Part shown: in pieces, positions 8,504 to 15,967 of the stretch
Numbering within the stretch: the stretch's first letter is position 1
Layout: each line of letters opens with the position of its first letter
Source of the DNA: Fidelibacterota bacterium
GTDB taxonomy: Bacteria > Fidelibacterota > Marinisomatia > SCGC-AAA003-L08 > JACNLC01
Assembly: GCA_013204025.1 (NCBI GenBank)
Contig: JABMOW010000112.1
Span: 1-46,492 of the forward strand
Direction of reading: 5' to 3'
DNA: 46,492 bases
Made by a program: the position numbers and the translations under genes
The notes under the pieces: generated by a model
What the model was told of the DNA's origin: nothing
The model's database searches: none
What the model saw: the letters and a program-made list of their open reading frames with translations, nothing else

Positions 8504-9097
8504 ATGACAATATCCGATAACGTAGAATCAAAAAGAATATTCATTGGTATCCCTGTTCCAAGGGAAATCTCAACGAGAATTCATATGTTAGAAACTCTCG
8601 TCACCGCTCCCACGGATAGCATTCGATGGGTCACGGGAAATAATCTACACATTACATTATTGTTTCTGGGAAATATCCCGGATACAAATGTTGAAAGCGT
8701 AAAATCATGTCTTCACAATTTGGAGGCAGTTTCAGAATTTGAGTTATCTATTGAAAATACCGGAGTATTTCCTCAATCGGATAAACCAAGAATATTTTGG
8801 ATGGATATTGTAAATGGCAGGGATTCATTAATCAGTCTTCAGGCAAAAGTAAATAAATCAGCATCGGAATATTCTGAAGTAAAAGATGATCAGGATTATA
8901 TCCCTCACTTGACTATTGGCAGAGTTGGCAGGAGTGCTAAATTGTGGAAATTTGGTACAGATGAATTTCTGAATGCTGTTTATGAACCCATTGTATTTAA
9001 AGTAGAAAAGTTTTATTTGTATATGAGCGAATTACTGCCACATGGACCGAAATATACAATAATTGAAAAATACGATCTGCAAAACGTACAGGACTGA
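8504..9097 (+). CDS. thpR: RNA 2',3'-cyclic phosphodiesterase (2H / LigT family)
   Basis: A 2H phosphoesterase with both H-x-T-x motifs: 'HITLLFLG' near residue 48 and 'HLTIGRV' near residue 135. I prefer the ATG at 8504 because AAGAAAAG ends 5 bases before it. An in-frame GTG at 8498 would add two residues. The product is 197 residues, near the family norm of about 180-190. The enzyme hydrolyses RNA 2',3'-cyclic phosphates. Its location between cinA and recA matches many genomes. Confidence 0.9.
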   Translation: MTISDNVESKRIFIGIPVPREISTRIHMLETLVTAPTDSIRWVTGNNLHITLLFLGNIPDTNVESVKSCLHNLEAVSEFELSIENTGVFPQSDKPRIFWMDIVNGRDSLISLQAKVNKSASEYSEVKDDQDYIPHLTIGRVGRSAKLWKFGTDEFLNAVYEPIVFKVEKFYLYMSELLPHGPKYTIIEKYDLQNVQD

Positions 9098-9128
9098 TAT
9101 TTAGACAAAATTATTAGAAAGGTTGGAA

Positions 9129-10130
9129 ATGGATAAAGATCAACGAAAATCGGATAGTGTAGACCTCGCCATATCTCAAATTGTACGACAATTTGGTAAA
9201 GGGTCTATTATGCGTATGGGTGAGAACCCGGTAGCAAAAATAGCGGCAATTTCAACGGGTTCAATATCGCTTGATGCAGCTATTGGCATTGGTGGCGTTC
9301 CGAGGGGACGTGTAATTGAAATATTCGGTCCTGAATCCTCTGGCAAGACAACACTTGCGCTCCATATAATTGCCGAAGCTCAAAAGACAAACGGGTATGC
9401 AGCATTTATTGATGCTGAACATGCAATGGACCCGCAATACGCAAAAAAATTAGGCGTTGATATTGAAAACCTTCTCATATCTCAACCTGACACAGGTGAA
9501 CAAGCGCTGGAGATTACAGAAACGCTAGTTAGAAGTGGCGCAATGGATGTGATCGTTGTGGACTCTGTTGCCGCTCTTGTCCCAAAAGCAGAACTGGATG
9601 GGGATATGGGAGACTCACACATGGGACTGCAGGCAAGATTGATGTCCCAAGCGCTTCGAAAATTAACCGGTACGGTTTCAAAATCACATACGTGTGTGAT
9701 TTTTATCAATCAGTTAAGACAGAAAATCGGCATCGTTTTTGGAAATCCTGAAACGACTACCGGTGGAAATGCACTCAAATTCTACTCATCACTCCGGCTG
9801 GATATCCGCAGGATAAGCCAGATTAAAGATCATGACAATATGGTTGGAAATCGGGTAAAAGTAAAAATTGTAAAAAATAAAATGGCTCCTCCTTTTCGAA
9901 TTACAGAATTTGACATTATGTACGGTGAAGGAATTTCTTTTGAAGGTGATTTAATTGATCTAGCCGTTGAGGGAGACATTGTTAAGAAAACCGGTGCGTG
10001 GTATGCTTATGAAGAAAATAAAATTGGTCAGGGTAGAGAGAATGCAAAACAATTTCTAAAAGATAATCTGGAAGTTCGGAGCAGTATCGAAACCAAAGTT
10101 AAAGCTTTCCTGGGGATGGATGTGGAGTAG
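9129..10130 (+). CDS. recA: Recombinase A
   Basis: RecA forms the ATP-dependent strand-exchange filament and drives SOS induction. The start is ATG at 9129, six bases after AAAGG. A TTG two codons upstream is less likely. Walker A '[10 protein letters not shown]' is near residue 66, with 'FIDAEHAMD', 'VVDSVAAL' and the L2 loop '[18 protein letters not shown]' also present. The length of 333 residues is typical, with a short acidic C-terminus. I see no clear SOS box upstream. A degraded copy of its last 80 or so codons lies at 12070-12325. Confidence 0.97.
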   Translation: MDKDQRKSDSVDLAISQIVRQFGKGSIMRMGENPVAKIAAISTGSISLDAAIGIGGVPRGRVIEIFGPESSGKTTLALHIIAEAQKTNGYAAFIDAEHAMDPQYAKKLGVDIENLLISQPDTGEQALEITETLVRSGAMDVIVVDSVAALVPKAELDGDMGDSHMGLQARLMSQALRKLTGTVSKSHTCVIFINQLRQKIGIVFGNPETTTGGNALKFYSSLRLDIRRISQIKDHDNMVGNRVKVKIVKNKMAPPFRITEFDIMYGEGISFEGDLIDLAVEGDIVKKTGAWYAYEENKIGQGRENAKQFLKDNLEVRSSIETKVKAFLGMDVE

Positions 10131-10172
10131 TAACAATTCACATCACTGTTTAAATTCCCATTAAATAATTAA

Positions 10173-10218
10173 GGCTCATATTTGGTTCACCTCGTTGAAC
10201 AGAATATGAGTCTTTTTT
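10173..10218 (+). terminator. Rho-independent terminator of recA
   Basis: A long two-part hairpin: outer stem GGCTCATATT / AATATGAGTC (one G-U pair), inner stem GTTCA / TGAAC with loop CCTCGT, followed by TTTTTT at 10213-10218. It lies 43 bases after the recA stop. The equivalent position in the duplicated unit downstream (about 12325-12350) lacks this hairpin. Confidence 0.9.
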
Positions 10219-10328
10219 GTTACATGATCACCATTGATATTTCAAGCGCAAATAGTATTTATTGCGTCTAAAATTTGCTTCTGGCGATTAACTATTAAAT
10301 TGAATTCCATAATATTTTCTTCAGCAAA

Positions 10329-10346
10329 TGTAAAATATATTTTACA
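10329..10346. promoter_or_regulatory. 18-bp perfect palindrome upstream of pilin gene A
   Basis: TGTAAAATATATTTTACA is self-complementary over all 18 bases. A related dyad, GTGTAAAA-AATA-TTTTACAC, stands at the matching position upstream of the paralogous gene B (12442-12461). The half-sites are kept while the centre differs, as expected for a protein-binding operator. The regulator is unknown. It lies about 45-60 bases upstream of the TTGACA box. Confidence 0.5.
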
Positions 10347-10391
10347 CATTTTTTGTAAATAAATAAAGCTAATGTAATTTCTATCAAGATT

Positions 10392-10425
10392 TTGACAGAA
10401 ATTTCATGGTTTGATGTAAACCATG
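10392..10425 (+). promoter_or_regulatory. Putative promoter and operator of pilin gene A
   Basis: TTGACA at 10392-10397 is followed, after 17 bases, by TGTAAA at 10415-10420, a possible -35/-10 pair. A dyad CATGGTTT-GATGT-AAACCATG (10405-10425) covers the spacer and the -10 box. The same arrangement occurs at 12545-12579 ahead of gene B. The promoter reading is inference. The conserved dyad is seen directly. Confidence 0.5.
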
Positions 10426-10454
10426 TTAAAGTAACATTTATTTTGGAGATTCTC

Positions 10455-12026
10455 ATGATAAATAAACAAACTCATTCCTTTTCTGCAAATCAAATGAATA
10501 AAAACGGTTTTGTATTCGTAATTACAGTTTGTTGCATAGCAATAATATTGGGATTAATCGTTATGTTTCTTATAAACTCAGTTAATATTCAATCCGCAAT
10601 TGGAGGAAAATCATTTGCTTATAAATCTGCTTACTGGAAAGCTGTTTCCAAGATTGGCATGTTGGAACAATTAATTAAAGATTATGGATTTGACATCGTT
10701 TCAAATGGTAGCATTATAGATGACGTATCATTTGAATTTGTTGACGAATGTCATCGTAGAGTAATTAGTGAAGTAGACGCAGGCACGTATAAACAGATCG
10801 TCGAAGCAATATTTGAAGATGAAAATTGTGAAGGAACTAGTGAATATCCAAATTATTCAATGATATACAAAGTCAAAGATGCATTCAGGCGGGGCAGAGG
10901 ATTTGATCACGGGTGGAGACACTACTCTGACGGTCCAAACCAGAATTCATGGGGATGGCGGCAAGGCACTGGAGAATGTATAGATATATGGGGATGGAAT
11001 TGGCAATTCCCCTGCGAGCAGGACACGTTGGTTGATACATTGGTATATGTTAATGATTATGGTGAATTTCTTGTCACGGGAGAACAGTGTTCGATAGATG
11101 GTTTTATGTACGTAGGCGCTGACGTCATTTTTGATTACATGTTAACAAACTCTCTTCCCCAAGTTGGTGAAAACCCTAATTATTTAACCCATATTAAAGT
11201 CCCTGAATCATCATTAGTTATCCCTTCAAGTTCTATCGATAAAAATCACTATACATGGGAAGCCGTATCTGCTATGGACCTACCTGATTTTGATCATCAT
11301 GCTTATGACAGTTTATTGTCAATTGCCGAGGATATTTCTCATGATCCCAATAACGGTAAATTTGCTGGAAATGTGAGTTGGCCTTATGATGGACAATGGG
11401 GCAATACAAATTGGTTTCATCTTCAAGATTATTTTAACAGAACGATGTTTGTGGATGGAAATTGTCAGATAAAATACTGTGAGATACAGAATATCGGCGG
11501 TGACTCAAATACGCCGGGTATTATCGTTGCAACTGGAGATATAATAATTGATACTCCAGAAGGTCAATTCATTCCTGATAATATAATTCTGATAAGCGGG
11601 GGAGACGTGGAAATTATAGGTGCCAATTTTGGTTCGTTGATGGAAGACCAGTATTGGGGATCAGTTGTAAATGAAATTTACTCCAGAGGTAGTATTTCCC
11701 TTATAGGTGAAGATGATGGGCAAATGATTTTTGCACAACTATATGCATTTGGATCTGACAATATGGGCGTTAGTGTAGATCTGGAAGCGACAGATTTTTT
11801 TGGTCTTATTTATGCCCCTCATACCTCTAGCGAGATCGATTTTGCAACTCAGCGATGGTTTAAGGGTGCCATGTACGTGAATCAGATCAAGGACGACAGA
11901 TTTGACAACAATTACATATTGCTCAACCACCGTTTTCCATCTCATTATTTAGAGGGAGGCATGGGGGGAATTAATCAGGATACTGGAAACTGGGTATTAG
12001 TGAACGGGTCTATCCGTGAAATTTGA
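10455..12026 (+). CDS. PilX-like large pilin/minor-pilin protein, copy A
   Basis: A 523-residue protein. I choose the ATG at 10455, which has GGAG at spacing 7 and matches the start of paralogue B. Near residue 17 a 'KNGFVFVITVCC...' segment begins: a short polar leader, a Gly-Phe junction like a prepilin cleavage site, then about 23 hydrophobic residues. It is followed by 'IGGKSFAYKSAYWKA', the counterpart of the 'AGNxxxxxxAFxAAEAAL' block of PilX/type IV pilus assembly proteins. The middle has a Trp-rich stretch ('NSWGWRQGTGECIDIWGWNW'). The C-terminal half has 'GIIVATGDIIIDTP' and 'NIILISGGDVEI', resembling the beta-rich domain of PilX-like surface proteins. The exact role is unknown; a pilus- or secretion-associated surface protein is likely. 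Confidence 0.75.
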   Translation: MINKQTHSFSANQMNKNGFVFVITVCCIAIILGLIVMFLINSVNIQSAIGGKSFAYKSAYWKAVSKIGMLEQLIKDYGFDIVSNGSIIDDVSFEFVDECHRRVISEVDAGTYKQIVEAIFEDENCEGTSEYPNYSMIYKVKDAFRRGRGFDHGWRHYSDGPNQNSWGWRQGTGECIDIWGWNWQFPCEQDTLVDTLVYVNDYGEFLVTGEQCSIDGFMYVGADVIFDYMLTNSLPQVGENPNYLTHIKVPESSLVIPSSSIDKNHYTWEAVSAMDLPDFDHHAYDSLLSIAEDISHDPNNGKFAGNVSWPYDGQWGNTNWFHLQDYFNRTMFVDGNCQIKYCEIQNIGGDSNTPGIIVATGDIIIDTPEGQFIPDNIILISGGDVEIIGANFGSLMEDQYWGSVVNEIYSRGSISLIGEDDGQMIFAQLYAFGSDNMGVSVDLEATDFFGLIYAPHTSSEIDFATQRWFKGAMYVNQIKDDRFDNNYILLNHRFPSHYLEGGMGGINQDTGNWVLVNGSIREI

Positions 12027-12069
12027 CGGTTGGTTTTTAGATTTGCACATATAATAAATGATATCTGGT

Positions 12070-12325
12070 ACTAATTTTAAAAAAACCTTCTTTTTCCAAA
12101 GGACAGAATTTAACATCATGTATGGAGAACAAAATTCTTTTGAAAGACAGTTTAATTGACCTCGCCGTTGAAGGAGATATTGTTAAAAAACTAGTGTCTG
12201 CTATACTTTTAGCGAAATCAAAATTGGTCATGGCAGAGAGAATTCGAAATAAACTTAATTAAATAATCTGGCAGTTCGAAAGATATTGAAGCCAGATTGA
12301 AGACTTTCCTGATAAGTGATGACTG
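12070..12325 (+). pseudogene. recA: Decayed 3' end of recA
   Basis: In one frame the DNA reads 'TEFNIMYGEQNSFERQFN' then a stop, against '[19 protein letters not shown]' in intact RecA. In another frame it reads '[14 protein letters not shown]', identical to RecA apart from the first residue. Further on, 'AAATAATCTGGCAGTTCG' and 'GACTTTCCTG' match the last codons of recA with small indels. It has no start, frameshifts and internal stops, so it cannot make protein. It marks the left end of the second unit of a tandem duplication. Confidence 0.85.
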
Positions 12326-12441
12326 ATAACATCATCTAAAAACTCACACATCCACTGATATTACAAGCGCAAATAGTATTTTTGCATCTTAAATTTGCTT
12401 CTGGTGACTAAATATTAAATCAATTCTATTATCTCGATAAA

Positions 12442-12461
12442 GTGTAAAAAATATTTTACAC
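12442..12461. promoter_or_regulatory. Dyad upstream of pilin gene B
   Basis: GTGTAAAA (12442-12449) and TTTTACAC (12454-12461) are perfect 8-bp inverted arms separated by AATA. This is the counterpart of the palindrome at 10329-10346 in unit 1. Conservation of the arms in otherwise diverged DNA suggests an operator. The binding protein is unknown. Confidence 0.5.
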
Positions 12462-12499
12462 TATTCTTGTAAATAACGATAAATGATGATTGCTGTACA

Positions 12500-12579
12500 A
12501 AGAATTTGACAATAACGAAATCTGATGTAAATTGTCACAAGAATTTGACAGATAATTCATGGTTTTAATGTAAACCATG
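12500..12579 (+). promoter_or_regulatory. Tandem promoter-like repeats and operator dyad of pilin gene B
   Basis: Two direct units start with AAGAATTTGACA (12500-12511 and 12539-12550) and continue to a GATGTAAA/AATGTAAA box. The second unit carries the dyad CATGGTTT-TAATGT-AAACCATG (12558-12579), also found before gene A. Each unit offers a TTGACA -35 and a TGTAAA -10-like box. Unit 1 has only one such block, so the first repeat is extra here. Confidence 0.5.
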
Positions 12580-12608
12580 TTCAAGTAACATTTATTTCAG
12601 GAGCTCTT

Positions 12609-14183
12609 ATGGCTAACAAATATGAACATCATAAGTCTGAAATGCAGAAGAAAGAAAACGGTTTTGTTTTCACAATTACTGCATTTAACCTTTCAATAGT
12701 TTTAGGTTTAATCGTTATGTTTCTAATAAGCTCGACGACGATACAGACGACAATAGGTGGAAAATCATTTGCTTATAAGTCGGCATACTGGAAAGCGATT
12801 TCAAAGATCAGTATGCTTGAGCAATTAATTAAAGATTATGGATTTAGTGCAGTATCAAATGGAAGTCTAGTTAGCGATGTTTCCTTTGAATATGTCGATG
12901 ATTGTCATCGCAGAGTCGTTAGTGAAATAAACACTGGTTTATTTAAACAGGTCGTTGAAGGATTGCTGGAAAATGAAAATTGTGAAGAAGTGAACGAATT
13001 TCCGAATTATTCGATGATATACAAAGTTGAAGACTCCAGAAGAAGAGGTAGAGGATTTGATCACGGATGGCGACGTCATCATAATGATGATCATAATCAA
13101 AATTCATGGGGCTGGAGACAAGGGACAGGAGATTGTGAAGATGTATGGGGATGGAACTGGCAATTCCCTTGTGAACAAGATACTTTGATTGATACCCTAG
13201 TTTATTTCAATGAATATGGTGAATTTCTTGTTACAGGAGAACAAGGCACGCTGGATGGTTTTCTTTATGTTGGCGCTGATATCATTTTTGATTACACATT
13301 TACAAATTCTCTCGCCCATATAGGTGAGAATCCAGATTATTTAACTCACTTGAAAATTCCTGAAACCTCAACGGTGGTACCGGGAAATCCCATTGATCAA
13401 AATCATTATACTTGGGAGACTGTTTCCGCTTTGGATTTACCCGATTTTGATCATCATGCCTATGACAGTCTATTAGCAACTGCTGAGGGAATCTCTCATA
13501 ACCCAAATAATGGCAAATTCGTTGGTGATGTGAATTGGCCATATGATGGCCAGTGGGATGAGACAAACTGGTTTCACTTACAAAATTATATTGACAGAAC
13601 AATGTACGTGAACGGAGATTGTCAAATACAGTACTGTGAAATAGAAAATATCGGTGGTGATTCAAATGAACCGGGTATCATTGTGGCAACAGGAAATATT
13701 ACTATTGATACACCCCTTGGTGAATTCATCCCTGATAATATAATTTTGATTAGTGGTGGAGATGTGCAAATAACAGGTGCAAATTTTGGTTCAGTGATGA
13801 ATGACGAACATTGGGGATCTGTCGTAAATGAAATTTACGCTAGAGGCAGTATCTCTCTAATTGGTGAAGATGAAGGAAACAGAATATTTGCTCAAACGTA
13901 TGCTTTTGAAACTGATAATATGGGCGTTAGCGTGGAATTAAACTCTGTTGATTTCTATGGACTAATTTATGCCCCCAATAGCACCGGAAATATTGACATG
14001 GCTGCGGACAAATGGTTCAAGGGTGCCATGTACGCAAATCAAATTAAAGATGACAGATTTGAAAATAATTATCTTGTACTCAATCATCGTTTTCCGTCTC
14101 ATTATTTAGAGGGAGGCATGGTGGGGATTTATCAGGATACAGAGAACTGGGTATTAGTCACCGGATCTATCAGAGAAATTTGA
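12609..14183 (+). CDS. PilX-like large pilin/minor-pilin protein, copy B
   Basis: A 524-residue paralogue of the protein at 10455-12026, similar from end to end. It has the same N-terminal leader and hydrophobic segment ('ENGFVFTITAFNLSIVLGLI'), the 'IGGKSFAYKSAYWKA' block, the Trp-rich region and the C-terminal 'NIILISGGDVQITGANFGS' beta segment. ATG follows CAGGAG at good spacing. The differences concentrate in the leader and in a His/Asp-rich loop ('GWRRHHNDDHNQNS'). Both copies keep the cysteines around 'DCHRRV', 'NCE' and 'FPCEQDTL', which suggests secreted, disulphide-bonded proteins. The other pilus genes are not in this window. Confidence 0.75.
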   Translation: MANKYEHHKSEMQKKENGFVFTITAFNLSIVLGLIVMFLISSTTIQTTIGGKSFAYKSAYWKAISKISMLEQLIKDYGFSAVSNGSLVSDVSFEYVDDCHRRVVSEINTGLFKQVVEGLLENENCEEVNEFPNYSMIYKVEDSRRRGRGFDHGWRRHHNDDHNQNSWGWRQGTGDCEDVWGWNWQFPCEQDTLIDTLVYFNEYGEFLVTGEQGTLDGFLYVGADIIFDYTFTNSLAHIGENPDYLTHLKIPETSTVVPGNPIDQNHYTWETVSALDLPDFDHHAYDSLLATAEGISHNPNNGKFVGDVNWPYDGQWDETNWFHLQNYIDRTMYVNGDCQIQYCEIENIGGDSNEPGIIVATGNITIDTPLGEFIPDNIILISGGDVQITGANFGSVMNDEHWGSVVNEIYARGSISLIGEDEGNRIFAQTYAFETDNMGVSVELNSVDFYGLIYAPNSTGNIDMAADKWFKGAMYANQIKDDRFENNYLVLNHRFPSHYLEGGMVGIYQDTENWVLVTGSIREI

Positions 14184-14430
14184 CTCACGCTTTTTAGATT
14201 TACACAACAAATATTACAGCAGGTACGGTGAAAAATCATCCGATACGATCTATGCTGATTGGTAAAAGTTTGTAAAAGCAAAATAAAATCTGCGCTACTA
14301 AATAATATTATAATTCGAATATTAATCCGCTCGTTGAGATTAATCTCTCTTCCTTCATATTGTCATTGGAACACCCGGAAAAACGAAAATAAATTTTAGG
14401 TTCAATTTTTAACTAAAAAAGGGTGTATCA

Positions 14431-15930
14431 ATGAAGAATTTATCATCTAAAATAATGTCTCTTGTAATTTTATTAACACTATGTACAGCTCAAGATGATG
14501 GTAATAGTAATCTATCCGGCAGTATTGGGTCTGTTACATTTGGAGGACAAGTTTACAATCAGATTGCTTTTAGACCTGAAATTCCAATAGGTACAAAGAT
14601 GGCGATTGGGCTTGATATTTATCTTTATATTGATGGTGATGGCAATATATACAAGGATGCATGGAATTTTAAGGACGGAAAATCCACACTAAGAACGCTT
14701 ATGGATAAAGTGTATTATTTTCGTTATGGAAGACCTGAAGATGATTTCTATCTTCGAGCCGGCGCTATTCCCTCCGCTACACTCGGACAGGGCATTTTGG
14801 TAGATGGATATTCCAATGTTATCGAATACCCTTTTGTTCGTCAGATTGGCGCGAATGTAAAATTTAAAAAGGATGTGATGGGTTTCGAAGCAATTGTAAG
14901 CAATATTAAGCGTGTACCTGGGGTGCTGGGATTGCGTACTTCCTTTGAGTATATCCCCAAACTAGAAATCGGTATTTCATTTGTAACTGACCTAGATCAA
15001 AACGCCGGATTAAAAGACCGTGATTCGGATGGGTATCCAGACGTATTCGACGACTTTCCTGACGATGAAGACCTGTACGATAAGATAGACGCCGACAGGG
15101 ACATGTGGTCTGACGCTTATTTCCAATGGAATCCTGATAGTACTGATGCTGCTTTTGATATGTGGTTTAACAACACCTCTTTCTTAAATCGCAATCCTTA
15201 TAATCCTGCTGATGTGGACAAAGATCAGGTTTCCGGTGCTGCATTTGATGTCACTTATCAATTAACCGATAAGATCCAATTATATTCGCAGTTTGCACAA
15301 TTATTTGGTGATACCAAGGCTGTTGATGTGAATGAAAACACTTCACTGGGTTATGGATTTGTACCCTTGGGAATATCCTCTCATTGGGGACCTGTAAATT
15401 TCAGAGCGGAATATCGTCAGAATAGTCGAAAATTCTTATTCAATTACTGGAATGGAAGTTATGACGTAAATCGAGCAACATATGATTTTACAAATGAAAA
15501 AATAGTTACTCGTGAATATGATTTGTACAAGTATGGTGAATTGAAAGGATTTTTTCTTCAAGCAGATGCATCTCTCTTCGAGTTACTTAAACTCCAACTT
15601 GGGTATCAGGACATGAGTGGTGAAGTATGGGATTCTATTATTAGTGACTACGTCACAGATAACAACAAATTATTCCGAACCGGAATAAAAATTAATACAA
15701 ATAAAGTCCCTAAAGTCAAATTAGCTGAAGCGTTCTACGAGCAGAGTGATGTGGCTAATCCGTTTAAGTTTGATCCATCACCTTCAACAGTATTCGGGTA
15801 TGATGTGGGTATCGAGATTTCAAGTGGAGTCATATTGGTGTACAAAGCTAGAAGGACCTATCATTATGTAAGCGAAGGTGTGCTTGAACCTTCGAATTCC
15901 ATCCAATTTGAAACACAAATGGTATTCTAA
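14431..15930 (+). CDS. Putative outer-membrane beta-barrel protein with Asp-rich Ca-binding-like segment
   Basis: The 499-residue protein starts with a signal peptide ('MKNLSSKIMSLVILLTLCTA', cut near residue 20). The remainder has many alternating aromatic/polar strands ('PVNFRAEYRQNSRKFLFNYW', 'LKLQLGYQDMSGEVWDS') and a C-terminal Phe ('IQFETQMVF'), both typical of outer-membrane barrels. Residues around 190-215 form an Asp-rich run ('DRDSDGYPDVFDDFPDDED') like thrombospondin type 3 or EF-hand-like calcium loops. No specific porin family is recognised. The ATG follows AAAAAAGGG with spacing of about 8. Confidence 0.65.
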   Translation: MKNLSSKIMSLVILLTLCTAQDDGNSNLSGSIGSVTFGGQVYNQIAFRPEIPIGTKMAIGLDIYLYIDGDGNIYKDAWNFKDGKSTLRTLMDKVYYFRYGRPEDDFYLRAGAIPSATLGQGILVDGYSNVIEYPFVRQIGANVKFKKDVMGFEAIVSNIKRVPGVLGLRTSFEYIPKLEIGISFVTDLDQNAGLKDRDSDGYPDVFDDFPDDEDLYDKIDADRDMWSDAYFQWNPDSTDAAFDMWFNNTSFLNRNPYNPADVDKDQVSGAAFDVTYQLTDKIQLYSQFAQLFGDTKAVDVNENTSLGYGFVPLGISSHWGPVNFRAEYRQNSRKFLFNYWNGSYDVNRATYDFTNEKIVTREYDLYKYGELKGFFLQADASLFELLKLQLGYQDMSGEVWDSIISDYVTDNNKLFRTGIKINTNKVPKVKLAEAFYEQSDVANPFKFDPSPSTVFGYDVGIEISSGVILVYKARRTYHYVSEGVLEPSNSIQFETQMVF

Positions 15931-15967
15931 ATACATTTAGGAAGGTGAACCGAATATTATCCGATCA

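Larger units (their letters stand above)
9880..12062 (+). repeat. Tandem duplication, unit 1 (recA 3' end plus pilin gene A)
   Basis: Unit 1 runs from within recA (near the codons for 'APPFRITEF') through the recA terminator, the regulatory region and pilin gene A, to the sequence 'TTTTTAGATTTGCACA' after its stop. Unit 2 (about 12070-14230) repeats the same order in direct orientation: recA 3' end, 'CAAGCGCAAATAGTATTT' spacer, dyads, pilin gene, 'CTTTTTAGATTTACACAA'. The boundaries are approximate because the units have diverged. Confidence 0.8.
12070..14230 (+). repeat. Tandem duplication, unit 2 (recA remnant plus pilin gene B)
   Basis: Direct repeat of unit 1 (about 9880-12062). The coding part of the pilin gene stayed intact and similar over its full length, while the recA fragment degenerated and the recA terminator hairpin was deleted. 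The upstream control region gained an extra promoter-like repeat (12500-12538). This pattern indicates an old duplication with selection on the pilin genes only. Confidence 0.8.

Noticed and set aside
15956-15967. ATT start for alaS, better spaced from the GGAAGG site
   Set aside because: The ATG at 15968 aligns with the family N-terminus, and ATT starts are very rare.
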